DNA of 64,000 bases from Pelecanus crispus (lineage: Eukaryota > Chordata > Aves > Pelecaniformes > Pelecanidae). Position 1 is the stretch's first letter, and the number at the start of each line of letters is the position of its first letter. Where the stretch lies: positions 20,375,397-20,439,396 of the forward strand of contig NC_134652.1 of assembly GCF_030463565.1 (NCBI RefSeq), read 5' to 3'. Below are positions 14,401-27,960 of the stretch, one piece after another. The translations under genes were made by a program, and so were the position numbers. Under the pieces are notes generated by a model. It saw only the letters and a program-made list of their open reading frames with translations, ran no database searches and was not told where the DNA came from.

Positions 14401-15531
14401 GCAGAGATTGGCAAATTCCCAAGTAGAGACTGTAACCTTTATCAGCTCAGCAACCACAAGGAACAATGAAACTTTGCATTGCCTGTATTTATTATAAGCT
14501 ACATTGGAAAAATTACAGAGCCAAACTATCAGTGTAATTTTTTTTCAGTTTGAATTTAGGGTGAGCTTGCCTATAGAGAAAACATCTCTGTCTGATTAGT
14601 TTCCTCTGATGACAGTGTAGCTTATTTTACAGTGAAAGGAGAAAATACCTTTTAAAGGAAAATATGAGCATAAACCCATGAAACCTGACGTGGGAACTTT
14701 GGCAGGTATAGCACATAAAACTACATCTAAGCTGTTTCTTCTCTTTTGGTTTTACCCTGAGCAGAGTAGTTACTGACTGTGTTGCTTTTATGTTACATTT
14801 CCTGCTATGGTTTTCAGTGTACAAGCTGTAGGAGTTTTTTTAACAAAAATTTCCCAGTAGTAAATTTGTGTGGGGAAAAAAAAAATTCTTCTGGCCTACC
14901 CTTGCAGTTAGCATATGTGGTACGGAACAACAAGAAATGGCTATTTCATGAGCAGAATTTCACAACCTGGTGCCCCTCTGTGGTAAGCACAACTCTGCAT
15001 GGTTTGTACTTGCGCTTTGGCATCAGAGCGCCTTGGGAAGCACAGTGTATGAAATGAGCTGCCTTGGCAACATAAATGTTCTCTGCTTCCTTGTCCTGCA
15101 TTGTGGAAGGTACCTTTTGTAATTCAGTTCAGTTTTACCCCTTTATTTTAGTGTTATTTTTTTAGCTAATAGGTGCTGGGTTTATTGTTTAATAGGTTAG
15201 TATAGTGTTAATAGGCTCTGGGGGGGAGGGCAGAATTGCCTTTGCTATGAGGACAGTGCTGTGGTGAGATCTGTGACCGTTTTTAGTGTATGGGAGTGAA
15301 CTTTCCAATCTCAGGCAAGCAGCCAAAAAGGCCTTAGCTCCTATGTACACAGTAACACAGACAGCTCGTGGAGACCTCCTGGTAGCTCAGGGAACCTGAG
15401 ATCTCAAGATCAGTGCATTTCTTCAGAACATGGGTTTGAATGAATCACCTGCAAAAGGTCTGAGCTTTAATCTTGGTTTATGTATACTTTAATCCTGACA
15501 TGTATACTATTAAGTTTCCTTTTTGCCTTGC
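8415..15531. other. Intergenic, no gene recognised
   Basis: Apart from the CR1 tail at 10.1 kb, I see nothing identifiable. A purine-rich stretch at about 11440-11720 may be an old repeat. Frames of 60-122 codons overlap one another on both strands and look random. Confidence 0.65.
10105..10205 (+). mobile_element. Degenerate CR1 3'-end fragment
   Basis: A plus-strand match to the CR1 3' end: GAGCAGGAGGTTGGACTATG, then GATCTCCAGGAGTCCCTGCC, then CAGAATTATG. Only about 100 bp is recognisable. Confidence 0.75.
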
Positions 15532-16092
15532 TGTCATGGTTTAGCCCCGGCCAACAACTAAGCACCACGCAGCTGCTCGCTCACTCCCCCTGCCCCGATG
15601 GGATGGGGGAGAGAATCGGAGGAGTAAGAGTGAGAAACACTCCTGGGTTGAGATAAGAACAGTTTAATAATTGAAATAAAGGAAAATAGTAATGGTAATG
15701 ATAATAGTAACAATAATAATAATAATATACAAAGCAAGTGATGCACAATGCAATTGCTCACCACCCACTGGCTGATACCCAGACAGTTCCTGAGCAGCAA
15801 TCGCTGCTCCCCGGCCAACTCCCCCCAGCTTATATACTGAGCATGAGGTCATATGGTATGGAATAGCCCTTTGGTCAGTTTGGATCAACTATTCTGGCTG
15901 TGCCCCCTCCCAGTTTCTTGTGTACCTGGCAGAGCATGGGAAGCTGAAAAGTCCTTGACTAGCATAAGCAGTACTTAGCAACAACTAAAACATCAGCGTG
16001 TTATCAGCATTCTCCTCCTACTAAATCCAAAACAGAGCACTATGCCAGCTACTAGGAAGAAAATTAACTCTATCCCAGCCAAAATGAGGACA
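15532..16092 (-). mobile_element. Solo LTR of an endogenous retrovirus (ERV-L-like), minus orientation
   Basis: A 561-bp element beginning TGTCATGG on the plus strand and ending GAGGACA, flanked by a perfect 5-bp target duplication CTTGC (15527-15531 and 16093-16097). Read on the minus strand it carries a TATA-like box (TATATAAGCTGGGG, near 15830) and an ATTAAA poly(A) signal near 15668. No gag, pol or env sequence flanks it, so it is a solo LTR. The 5-bp duplication points to the ERV-L class. Overlapping open frames across it are chance. Confidence 0.92.
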
Positions 16093-16097
16093 CTTGC

Positions 16098-17184
16098 ATT
16101 GTCCAAAATTGCCAACCACTTGTCTCAAAATAAAGGCTCCACTTATGGAAGACGGGAATATATCTCGGACAAGTGACCAGTTCTTGGTATATCTCAGTGC
16201 CTTTCTGGTCTTAGGCCACTGGCATGCAGTGGACCATTAATAAGATGAGTCTAGTAGAGCATCACATATAGGTAGTTATCTCTAGAGATTACAAATCAAA
16301 ACTGTCCTCTGTTCCTCCCTTGTCCCACTTTGCTCTAGCTCACCCTATGCCTGCTTCTTCTGGGCAACATCCATTTCCTTTTGCAGGAATACTGGCCATA
16401 GGCCATATGGGGATTCTTGCAGGTCATCTGCATCGATTGTGATGGGGAGGACCCAGGCCCTTCCCAGCTGTGCTTCCCCTCACTCATGGCAACAGAGGGG
16501 GCAAGGGGCCATGAATGGGGGCCCCTTGGCAGTCCAAAAGTTGAAAATGCCAGACCACACTTCCTGTGTTAAAAGCTGCTTCTTTCAAGGGAAGGTGATT
16601 TAACATTGCAAGGGTCAGCTTTGAAGTTAACAAAGGCATTTGACTGCTGTCAGAAAGCCCAGTATATAGTCTTTTAGCTAGATTAATACATTTTGTATGC
16701 TTTTATTATATGAAAATCCCGTGTCAGTGAAGAATGTAATAAAAATTGTTGATTTGCAGTCTGTAGTATTTAACAGCATTCACAGCCAAAAAAATAGGCC
16801 AAACTGGCAGCAAAAGGGAAGTATGAAGTGACCTGCACGTGCATAGCTACAGATCTCCTTGACGGAATGAAGCATCCCATGGTAACAAGTTTATTCTAAC
16901 TTTTCCCTTTGTTAAATCAAACTTCTCCCTGCTATTATTTGTACCCCTTCATGCATGCGAATAGGGATAGGTGGAGGATGCTTGTGTTTCTGTTTATATG
17001 AAAATAAAGCGTATGCTTCAGTTACCTGTTGATAGTGAGATGCCTGGGTTGAAGTCAGACCCAAGCAGGCCAACAGAGAAAGGATGCAGGAAGTCGAGCC
17101 CTGCTAGAAGAGTGGGCTGCAAGGTTTTGCATTAGTGTAAGCAGTGAGCAAAGCCTGAGGAAAATCTAGAGGGGACACTGTAAA
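16098..17184. other. Intergenic, no gene recognised
   Basis: No coding frame or repeat identified between the LTR and the CR1 copy. A GC-richer stretch near 16440-16540 has no recognisable content. Confidence 0.6.
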
Positions 17185-17822
17185 ATCAGAATGGTTTGGG
17201 TTGGAAGGGACCTTTAAAGGTCATCTAGTCCAACCCCTGTGCAGTGATCAGGGACATCTTCAACTAGATCAGGTTGCTCAGAGCCCCATCCAGCCTGACC
17301 TTGAATGTTGGGGCATCTACAACCTCTCTGGCCAACCTGTTGCAGTGTCTCACTGCCCTCACTGTCAAAAATTTCTAGTCTGAATCTACGCTCTTTTAGT
17401 TTAAAACCATTACCCCTTGTCTTATTGCAACGGGTCCTGCTAAAAAGCTTGTCCCCATCTTTCTTACAAGCACCCTTTAAGTATTGAAAGGCTGCAATAA
17501 GGTCTTCCTGGAGCCACCTCATCTCCAGGCTGAACAACCCCAACTCTCTCAGCCTTTCCTCATAGGAGAGGTGTTCCATCCCTCTGATAATTTTTGTGGC
17601 CCTCCTCTGGACCAGCTCCAACAGCTCCATGTGCTCCTTGTGCTGAGGGCCCCAGAGCTGGACGCAGTACTCCAGGTGAGGTCTCACCAGAGCAGAGCGG
17701 AGGGGCAGAATCACCTCCCTCGACCTGCTGGCCACGCTTCTTTTGATGCGGCCCAGGATATGGTTGGCTTTCTGGGCTGCAAGTGCACATTGTTGGCGCA
17801 TGTCCAGCTTTTCACCCACCAA
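17185..17822 (-). mobile_element. CR1 LINE, 5'-truncated copy
   Basis: The minus strand encodes CR1 reverse-transcriptase C-terminal sequence ([45 protein letters not shown]). The 3' end contains the hallmark GGTTGGAAGGGACC block. The frame is disrupted towards the 3' end, where the usual terminal ORF residues give way to an out-of-frame reading. It is of a different subfamily from the copy near 7.5 kb, judging from the divergent 3' end (CAACTAGATCAGGTTGCTCA). Confidence 0.92.
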
Positions 17823-19289
17823 TTAATTAGCACTGGGTAATGGAAGTGAAGCTTGAGGGGAGGAAATTTGGAAGAATTCCTGCAGGAAACAGTGCTTATG
17901 GATCTCATGGCTGCAACCCTAATCTATCCCCTGGGATTTAAAACCTTACATCTTGTAGGACAACACCACAGGCAAAGTGTTGCATGCAGAAGCAAACGTG
18001 ACTGGTGTAATTGTACCGGTTCCCAACCTCAAAGGGGTCTCACCAATTCCAGAGACTTCCCTTGTTTTTCAGCCTTTGTTACACAAAGCATGTAAAAATG
18101 TAACTGAAGCTGCTTTTCCCCCTTTCCAGTCTGTTTTTCCTATTTTTGACCTGATGCATATTAGATGACTGTAGCTTTTGGAAACATACTTATTTGCAAA
18201 AAAAAAAAAAAAAAGGCACATTTTTCTTTCAAGAATACAAATAGTTCTGTTTAGCAATCCTTTTTTTTTTTTTTCCAAATTAAGCATTCATTTCCAAAAT
18301 CTACAGGGGGCAAAAAGCAAGCTTCATTTGCTATTTGCTGCAATTTCTAGCTACTATAGAATCCTAATTCATAATATAGTAAATAATTGTATTGTTTTCT
18401 CAGACATGCCTTTTCTACTTTATTATGTTGTCTTCCTTCAGTATTGTGTTAGTATTGAAGACATACCATAACGTTTCTTAATACTAAAATTTTTACAAGT
18501 GTGTGTCATACACACCTATTTCCTATCTTGAAATTATTCTTTTAGAAAATTTCCCCTTAGTGTATGAACCAAGACCTCCATTATCTCTCTTATCTTTAGG
18601 GTTTTGGAAAAAATAAAATTAATGGAGAAATAACCCTTTCAGACTAAAGATTTTAAAATTTCCAGAATTGATTAGCAATAATGTAGTTGCCGAAACCACA
18701 ATGTCTCACAAGTAAGGTCACAGCTAAAAAATGCAAACCAAACAAGCCCTACTCCCCAAAGGCTGTTTTCATTTCTGAGGAAATTCTCCTCGCTTTCATA
18801 TCAGATTTCAGATATGTATAAAATAAAGGATATTGCAATCTGCAACTAAAATCAATCTCCTGAATAGCCCTTATTTTGGAGAACATCGCCCATTCTAGTA
18901 CCAAAATTACTTCTGTTCCATACAAATCTATTGTTCCTTCAGCTTTGTTACCAATAATTGCTTATTTGAAGAATTGTGAAACAGGATTTTACCACACTCT
19001 CACAGAATAGGTCCTAGAGGAATTTACTGTGGTGGAGGAGCAATTCTTTTGTGATCGCATCCTGAGTCTTCCTTTTGCATTGCATCCAACTTCTTTGCCA
19101 TGGAAGACAGAAATTTAAACTGAAAAAAACCCGAGTTTGTCTCAACGCAAAGGGATTAACTATTCCTTAGTTCAAGCTCAGTGAGTAGAGCTGTATCTTG
19201 TGAATGATTTATTCAGTTGACTTCATTCTTTTCCTGCTTGCAAATCTTCTGGTTTGCATTTTATTTGTTGTTATTATTACTACTGCAAT

Positions 19290-19530
19290 GCTGGGAAATT
19301 GTAGTTACAGAGGAGGATTCTGTTTTGATGGTAGCACAGAGAAAAAGGTCCCTGCCTCACAAAACTTGCAGTTTAAGTATAAAACAACACAAGTGTCTGG
19401 AGGACCTATGGGCAGAGACAGTGGGGTAGTAATGATCACTAAAAGGGACTGTGGTCATTGTATGCCAAATTGTTTTCAAGATTCTGTGTATCACAACAAG
19501 GGAAGGTTTTTAAGCGGGAACTTGAAAGAG
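19290..19530. repeat. Possible ancient interspersed repeat
   Basis: The block AAAGGTCCCTGCCTCACAAA followed by ACTTGCAGTTTAAGT resembles the 'cctgccccaaagagcttacagtctaa' type segment common in ancient amniote LINE/SINE remnants. This is recognition by eye only; family and limits are uncertain, and it may extend into 19690-20660. Confidence 0.3.
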
Positions 19531-22203
19531 AATAGTAAATTTCATTTTGCAAATATTAATGGAGAGCTTCTCCAAGTTTCGAGTGCAAAGTGGATATAAA
19601 CACAAAGGCAGAAGTTTAAAAATGTAAAATATAATGATTAGGCAACAAGCATCACTGGCAGTGAAAGCTGAAATCTGACCTTGACGTTATATGAGAGATG
19701 ACGAATACAAATGGATTGTGTTATGAAAAATCTTGAAGGTGAAGATTGTAAGTCTGTGTTTGATGTACTACAGCAAAGGAAAGATGCAAAGAGGGCTGAG
19801 AAGTTCAAACAGAGTAAAGAAGTAAACTTTGAAATAGTGTATAGGCTACGTATGAAAAGGTCAAGAATGTTCTTCTTAAGGAGAAAGACATTACAGTGAT
19901 GACTACCTGAAGAGCAAGTCGTAGATACGTAAAAGGTTAAGGAATGATATATCTTGGTGGTGTATGAAAATAGTTGGCAAGATTTAGGCATAGCCTCAAT
20001 ATGAGGCCAGTGTCAGAAATAGTGTCATGAATGTTCTAGTGGTGGCAATGCGTCTTATCCATTGTGCCTGGGAAAAAGTATGATAGATATTTGGAAGGGA
20101 ATTATGAGCCCTTTTTAGAGTCTGCTGGGCCTGAGAAGTCATGTTAACATCTATAAGAAGATGCTTGACACATGGAAGAAAGTTTTTGTTGGGTCAAAAT
20201 TACCAGGTGTTCAGTGGTAGATCTGTGAACTGTCAGACTAGAGATGGCAGCTGAGTTTGTAAATCTTATGATTTACTAGAGATAAGGTATAAATGGAGAA
20301 GTGGGAAGGACTGTATATTTATGAGCTTGGAAAACAGCTGACACTCAAAAAGGGTAAGGATTAAATATTGGTTCTCAGGTTGCTTATAGCCTGGGAGGAG
20401 CTTCTTTTGAGTGCCAGGATCGGAGGAGAGGTAGGATGGCAAGGGAAGAAGCTGCTTCCAGGCGGAGGTTGCACAGAATATGCTCAATGAATTTGGAGGT
20501 GGAAGAAGGAGGCCAGGGATGTGCTTGGACATTGTTGATACTGGAGAAGTGAAGGAATGTTGGAGTCTTTAGAGGAAATATCCAGAAATAATTAAAAGGA
20601 AATGGAAGTGACATGACTATGCATGAAACAGGTCAGGGGACATGCTCAGAAGGGAATGCTGGGAGCAAGTGAAGTAAGTAGAGGGAGAGATCAAACGACA
20701 AACTTCGGTGGCTCTTTCTTTTGCATGTAAATTAGAGGGCTTTGTGTCCTAGGATATTAATTGAACTTTGTATTTGTGAATGTAAGTACATGTAAATAGA
20801 ATTTGTGGGGGTCAATTTACCTGGGTTCAGCAGTTAAAACTTCCTGTATGCAATTGTTTTGTGTGCAGTGTGGACATCTTAAATATGCTTCTGGATCTCA
20901 AAATAAATATATATGCTTCTGGTATTTTAAGCCCCTTCCAACATGGGCAATGGAAACTACAGCAATTAATATCCAGTACAGCGACCTGACTGTTTAAGTG
21001 CTCTTCTCTGTTCCCACACAGGCGCAAGCACATTAGTTCAAGCCAGTGTCACTTGTCTCTAAGATAATGGAGAATCACTTCTGCAGTTAGGTGCCAGTTT
21101 TACCTTGGCCTCTTGGTGGACACAGTGTCTGTTGCCTTTCAGCTAGGACTCACAGACTGACTCTTTCCTCATTTGGACCTAACAGGAATGGACCAAACTG
21201 CTTTGGGACCTCACCTTGGCCTTCAGCTTGTGCCAAATGTGCAGTGGAAACCGGGTGGGTTGGAACATGAGAGTTGCTTCTGCTTCTGGAGGGAAAAAGC
21301 ATAAGTTCAATGACATAGTAGATCTTCCTGTTTTTCATGAACTTGTTAAAGTAACCCACATGAGCTGTATTTAGAGGTATATTAGGCAGGGGATAAAAGA
21401 CAGGACAATATGATTGATTTATACTTTTGGCATTGATAGTGTTCCATTTAAGAGTCTCACAGTTGCAGATGACATGGCTGATGTCTTTATTTGACTTCCA
21501 GGTGACATTCTAGATATGATCACAAAAGCATGCTTTGTCAGAGTTCTACTTCCCTATTCTGTTTCTTAAGGAAATTCCAGGGCTGCTGACATTTAGGATA
21601 TATACGAGACCTATAGTTCTGGATCCAGGCTCATGGTCTCAGGTATGTTTTAGTAGCATCCTTTCTTCTGTTTGTTTTTTTCTTGACAAAACATTGATGC
21701 AGCATGCCACTTTTTCTCAGAAATGTGTAGTGCCAGTCTATAATGTTGTCTGATTAACAATGTTACTCAATTTTATTTGATGATGCAAAATCTTGTATTC
21801 ATTTTCTTGTGGTCCTTGCAGATCCATTTTGGAAGCTCATTTTCTTTATGTTAGCTCCCTGGTGATACTGTAGTTGTGAGAATGATGAGTGTATTCAAGA
21901 ATAATACATGATTTTTAAGTAGGAGAAGATTTCTGCTATTAATGGTTTCAGGCAAGCCAATAACAACAACAAGTCTCAGTGGACAGACTGTTATGTAAAT
22001 ACAGGAAAAGCAAAACTTTATTGCATTTTCCTATAAAGGCAATATTTACTGAAAAATTGGATGCCTGCCTTTAAATTATAAAGTATATGGATTGTAAATG
22101 AATGTATTTTTGAGCAACTCCTGCATGAAAGAGTGACCTATGTTGTGACTAAACATTTTAACTTATTAAATACCATACAAGTTCCTATTTCTATGATGAC
22201 GCT

Positions 22204-22233
22204 TTCCCCAAAGCACAGCAAGTGCTTGGGGAA
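22204..22233. other. Short hairpin
   Basis: TTCCCCAAAGCAC pairs with GTGCTTGGGGAA across a 5-nt loop (AGCAA), with one bulged A. It lies in otherwise featureless intergenic sequence. Confidence 0.55.
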
Positions 22234-25200
22234 GTAGTAGCCAAATCTACATATGAACTCCAATTGTGTATTTCAAAGCTGCTTTTTCAGAAGTGTTGTT
22301 CTTTTATTATACAGTTCAATAATCCATAGTTTCCAACTCATTATAACAGTTGCTTCATTTCCAAACTTTCTCCTACTCATTTGAATGTATGCCTCTCCAC
22401 TGTATACAATAGTCGTGACTGGTTTCAAGTTTGAAGTGGTCTTTTGAGTGGTTATGCTCCCTCTTAAAGCAAGTTAAAGGTAGTGCGTCTGCTCTCCTGA
22501 TGTGCCAACCAGTTCCACTCTGACAGCAGTGGACATCTCCTGGTGCTCCATGTCAGCAGGGAAAACCAAAAAACATTGTTAGGGTTCTTTTGTGAGAAAC
22601 AGCAAAATAAACAGAAAATACTTGCAGAGTGGTCAGCCCAGTATAAACAACACTTGGGGACAGTTGTGAGTCAGTTCTGAATTAAATTTCATTAGAGAAG
22701 TGAACACTATGAAGTCAGAGAAATTTGTGTGCATTTGCTTCATTTGTAGTCTTCAAAGATTCAGCATGCTCCCCACTGTTTCTTCCACCATTTATTAAAT
22801 ATTACCAAGTCTGAGCTGAGACAGAGCGATTTGGCAAGTAAGTCTTGAGATTTAGAAAATGAGATTACTTTGTTTTCAATTTTTGCTGTCCAAAACCCAA
22901 CATCCTTTGTTTTTAAGATAAAGTAATTCTGATAATAAAGAAAAACAAAGAAGTTTTCCTGGCATATGTTTATCTCTGACAGCGTCTCTGTATCACTCAC
23001 ATATTGTAATATATATATTTATTTTCTTCACCAAATATAACTAAGCCAATACTTCTTGGGAAAATTAGTCTTCTACTAAGATGACTTTTGTCTACTTATG
23101 GGAAGAAGTTAGGCTTGAAAGATTATGTTTTCCAAAACCAAACCAGGTAAAAAGCCCTTGATCTGTCCAGATGTTTCCTCTAGGGACATGCCCTTCTCTT
23201 TGGGATGTCAACATGTTTGGTGAGTCATTAAGTTCTCTCTTTCAGTGTTCACGCCTTTGTTAAACTATTAAAGGTTTCCTTTTTGGTAAGAGCTGAGTGA
23301 CTGGAATGTACAGAGGCGAGTTATCTTTTGTAGTCAGAGTAAGTGTTTATTCTCATAAAGTTATTAACGATGTGTTTCCTCATTTGAAGTATTAGCAATA
23401 TAGCATTTCCTCAGTTGGAGTATTCACTATCTGTGCATCTGACGCCTACTTTCAGGAGCTCAAACCACTTCTCAGGTGTCAGATTTTGTGTCTAGCATTA
23501 AGCCTTTAGGTCTTTCTCTATTCCTATTCTCTCAACTTCTACAGCTAAAATGCATATAATGCATTAGAAGTTTTATCCAAGAAACTAATACTATATTGTT
23601 TTTTCCCCTTAATCTGCTTTAACTCCTTTTTTACCCTTCCCTTCAGAGAGTTTCCCAGAGAAACAGGATTTCTCCATTCCTTAGGTGGTCACTATGGGCA
23701 TCTTCCTTCAATTAGGTAGGTCCAAATGGTCAAAGTCTTTCTGCCCCTGTCTGTGTTCTACCTGAGCTGGCCAGGACCAGAGCAGCCAAAAACTTTGGCT
23801 GATCTTGAGACTGATGGTTCATTTCCTTATTGCTCCTTTAGGTAGTTTGGACTAAGCTCATTATTCATGTTGTAAAACATGTCTCTCTATGGCAGGCAAT
23901 GCTGGGGCATTTCTAGGAAATCTGTAGGAATGATCCTGAACTCTCTTCTTTGATGTCAGTTGCATAACATCACTTTAATAGTAGATGAGATAAATGGGGG
24001 CCAAACAAGACCACCTGACGTAATTATACAAAATCTTTTTTGGAAACTGAATCACCCTAGAGCTAGCCTCAAGTCATATAACATGAGCAGAACTGTCACC
24101 TTGAGCTAGGCTTTGGTAGTTCTTGTATCTGTGTATGATTGTCTGCAGCGTTCACTGTGAACCGGTGCCTGGCAAAAAAATTTGATAATTTGGGGGTGGA
24201 GCATCCACCTACCATCTCAAAATAATACTTTGATATTACAGAAAATGCCAATGTTGCTGTTTCAGGAAGGGAAACTTATTTTGGTACATGATGGCAGCGA
24301 CAATGTGGCACCAGGACAGTATGACTCTCCCACTGAGTTTTAATAAATGGTAATCCCTTCTGAATGGAAAGCAATCCTTCCATATTCTTCCCCATGCTCT
24401 ATGGTATGGAGGGAACCATAAGGCTGAAAGCCTCTGTAGAGTCTGTCTCTCTGCAGATACAAACTGAGGAGTAACATGATTACAGCACTGGTAAGGATTA
24501 TGCTATGAATGTGGAAAGAAGGCATATTTTGTCAGCCAGTGAGAACTGGCAAAGAGGGAGAGAACTCAGTTCAAGGATTCCAGTGTGCATCCATCTAACT
24601 GGGCTCCTTGGAATAGCGAGAGCAAAAAACAGACATGAATGGCTGGAAGCAGGATCAGCTGGTTCATTTTACTCTTTAGAGGAAGCTGGGCCATGGTAAG
24701 CCTAGCTGGATGCTTCATTGCACTGCACAGATGTATTTTTGGTTTCAGTAGTGGCAGGGATGTTCAGTGGTGAGAACATATTTATTTTGGCATATAAAAA
24801 GAAAGATTAGCATGGCTGCAAGTGGGGATTGGATTAGCTGAAGCAGGCTGTAACTCTTCTTTTTGTCCCAGGAAACACTTCCATCAGATTATTTACTCTG
24901 TGGTAGATCACATGTTTTATTTTCAGGCTGTTTGTTTTTAAACACGTGAAGTGGTAACAGAATCAAACAGGGATGAAATATATTAAGAATAGGATTGTTT
25001 CTCAAAGGAGTCTAAATTAAAATAATGATTTTTGAATGTTGAAATTAGTTCTGCAATTTTCTTTCTAGTTTTATTTTATTTGAAGGTTTTCTTTTTTGCT
25101 ATGAAGCTGTAGTGGACAAAACAAGTTGGCTGAAAACAGTGGTAAGATTAGATGAAGTGTGTTTCAATTAATAATTTTTTTTTTTTTTTTTTAAGAAACA

Positions 25201-26184
25201 TGTACATAAAAGCTCTAAGTTTTCCTCATGTGTCAGGTTCTCCCTCCTGCACAGGTATCAATAGAGAAGAGATAATTTAAAGAAATCAAATCCAAGATCC
25301 TGAGCCTTATGCCAACCTGCATGCCCTAACACATGGGAAAAAATGTGGGAGTATTCCTCTGGATTTATATGGGATTCCCATTTCTTGAAGCTGAATAGGT
25401 GAACCGAAATTTTGCTAATGAGTTATCTACCCACGCTTCCCTCCAACAGTGCCATGACCGGAAGACCTGCCTGTATTAGACTTGTTTCTACTAGCTGACA
25501 TCAGGTGATTGAAACTGAAGTAGGCCTGCAGACTTTCACCAAGTGAAATATATAATTGTTTTGCACTCCTACGTGTACTTTTGTCAGCATTCAGCAGCAT
25601 TCATACTTTCCATTCCACCAGTGAGGTGCTCCAGAACTTATCCATGTCCCCCAGGGGCACTTTGCATAGCTCCATGCAGCATGGTATTTGGCAGACAAAT
25701 CTTCCTTTCTCATTATGAAAAATTGCAAAGCTTTTCAAATAGCTTGCTGATGCCAAATTCCACCCTCCTTGTTCTATATTAGTCCCCAAAAGGTTGGTTT
25801 CTTTGCTAAATAGTATCATAAATATGTGTGGAAGCTGTAGTTCTAATACTGTTTGGAAGGTTTTTATAGGTGATTCTGTAAGCATGAAGATATTATGAGC
25901 AAAGAAACTCCTCAAATTAATTGGTTGCTACTTAACCATTTCAATTCATGTCATATATGCTGGCAGCACTTCTTTTAGGAGTGCCTATTTGAATAAAATA
26001 TAAAAAGTATGTGGTAAATAGAGTGCTGATGCTGCAGTCATTGACTTTGGCCACATCTAGTGTGAGAGGACCAAGGCTGTACCACATGCAGTATGTATGG
26101 TAAAGCCAACTGACGTGGCAAATTGCAACAGCATTCCTCAAGACAGGCTTTCATGGTGAATAACTACTGGAATAATAATATGAA

Positions 26185-26315
26185 CCAGAGATTTTCTGAA
26201 CTTGACTGGACAAGGCCCTGAGCAACTTGATCTGACTTCGAAGCTGGTCCTGCCCTGAGCAGGGGGTTGGAGTAGATGACCTCCAGAGGCCCTCTCCAAC
26301 TTCACTGATTCTTTC
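26185..26315 (+). mobile_element. Degenerate CR1 3'-end fragment
   Basis: A plus-strand CR1 tail: CTGAGCAGGGGGTTGGAGTA followed by GATGACCTCCAGAGGCCC and TCCAACTTCACTGATTCTTT. The upstream part (GGCCCTGAGCAACTTGATCT) also fits CR1 3' sequence. Confidence 0.82.
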
Positions 26316-27149
26316 CATACATTAACTGATCTTTTAACTGATTAACTTCTTTAATGATTTCATGAGGTCTGATGGATGAAAATGGGAATATTCCATTGTC
26401 ATAATAGTAGGATACTTAATTGTAATGACTGAAGGACTTTTATAGGTAGTTGAAAGAAATCCTACTCAACCGATTAAAATAACTTTTCAGAACAGGCATA
26501 GTTAGCCAATAATTTTCTTTCTTAAGACAGACACTTGCTCCTTTTTTTTTCAGAGTATCCATTCAGAATTTTCAGGCTATTTGAATTAAAAACAAGTTTG
26601 GAAATACGATTTTATTTTTTCTTGCCAGGAATATGTAAACAAGATAAAGTAGGCTTTTCTCTTTTCCTGGAAATGACAGGGTGTCCTCCAATTGGTAAAA
26701 CTCACTTCTAGACTACAGTTTAGAAACATTTTTCACACTGTCCTAACAATTTTCATGCATATTTGATGATGCCTTCTACTATTCCTTTTTGAATGCTAGC
26801 TATTTACTGCTTACCTGTGAAGTCCCTGATCTTCCAGTAGATCCTGCATTGATGCAGTAAACTGATCACAGTGTTACATTTAATTCTGTAATAATTTTTT
26901 TTTCTGGTATTTCCTTGTATACTGCTGACTTCAGTGACAACTTCTGCAAAATTCTTCTGAGCTGAGCTGAATACACACTTGTATCCACTGCTCAGACCCT
27001 CTTTCTGTATTTTCTCTGCATCAGTGAGAAGGAAAGTAGGAAAGAGGAACAGAAGACTAAGACTCATTAGCTTAGTTTAAATTCAAGTCATATTAAACTA
27101 TGAAACTATTTCTAAACAGATCAGTCTATCTCCCTTTTAAGACTTCATG

Positions 27150-27960
27150 CAACTGGCCTTGTGAGTGTGGATGAAGGAGTAGGTTTCAGAAGTTTGTAAT
27201 TTTACTGAGGCTTTTGATGCTGTTCAGATAAGCAAATCAGGGAAACATGATGTAGATTAATCTAGTATAGGATGGGTAAAGTGGAAGAATCAGGTGCTTC
27301 ATGATCATGTCTTGCATCCGATAATATTTTCAGTAAATTGAAGGACAGTAGAATTCAAAATAATCTTGACAAATTGAAGAAATGGTCTGATAAAAATAGG
27401 ATGTAATTTTAAAACAAATCAAGCAGTCTGTCACAGGTTTTGGTGAGGAACAAGGTTAAGGGGCAGCAAAAGTTCTGAGTGGGTGAAAACATGAAAATGC
27501 ATCAACAGTGCTGCTACTCCCCAGAAGACAAATCCTGGGTCATATAAACAAAAAGCTTAGCTTGCAGGATACGTCAAGGTTTTCCACTTGACATTAGCAA
27601 AACGTTAGCTGCAGCACTATGTCTAGTTGGAGCAGTATGGCTTTAGATGGATGTAGAAAGATTGGAGATAATTCAGAGAAGAGCAACAAGGAGTCTTTTA
27701 GGATACATGATCTATGAGGAAAGATGGAAAAAACTGGCACTCTGGAGTTGCTTAATCAAAAGGGATGACTAAGGGGAGACATACTGGTCTTCAAATGCAT
27801 AAAGGGCTGCTTTGAAGACAGAAGCAATAGCTTTTTTTTTTTTCCCTCTATACCTACTGTAAGTAGGATAGAAATAGTGAGTTTCAACTGCAATAAAAGA
27901 TTTGGTTAGACATTAGGGAAATGTAATGTATTAGGGAAATGTAGGAGGGTAAGGATCATG
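27150..27960 (+). mobile_element. Old, decayed CR1 LINE fragment
   Basis: Scattered but colinear CR1 ORF2 remnants on the plus strand: GAGGCTTTTGATGCTGTTCA (AFDAV of the reverse transcriptase), a later LDKLKKW-like segment near 27365, GAGATAATTCAGAGAAGAGC (the LERVQRRA region) near 27665, and ATAAAGGGCTGCTTTGAAG. No frame survives. Ends are approximate. Confidence 0.65.

Larger units (their letters stand above)
17823..26184. other. Intergenic, no gene recognised
   Basis: AT-rich sequence with homopolymer runs (A at 18198-18214, T at 18261-18274, T near 25175-25192), a possible ancient repeat near 19.3 kb and one hairpin at 22.2 kb. The longest frame (19204-19599 plus, 131 codons) starts with a hydrophobic stretch but has no recognised family and overlaps the putative repeat. 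Confidence 0.6.

Noticed and set aside
18198-18274. Poly(A) run followed 47 bp later by a poly(T) run, as a possible structured RNA or processed element
   Set aside because: Only the homopolymers pair; the sequence between has no complementary arms and no target-site duplication was seen.
19204-19599. 131-codon plus-strand frame beginning with hydrophobic residues
   Set aside because: It overlaps a probable ancient repeat, has no recognised domain and no splice or promoter context.
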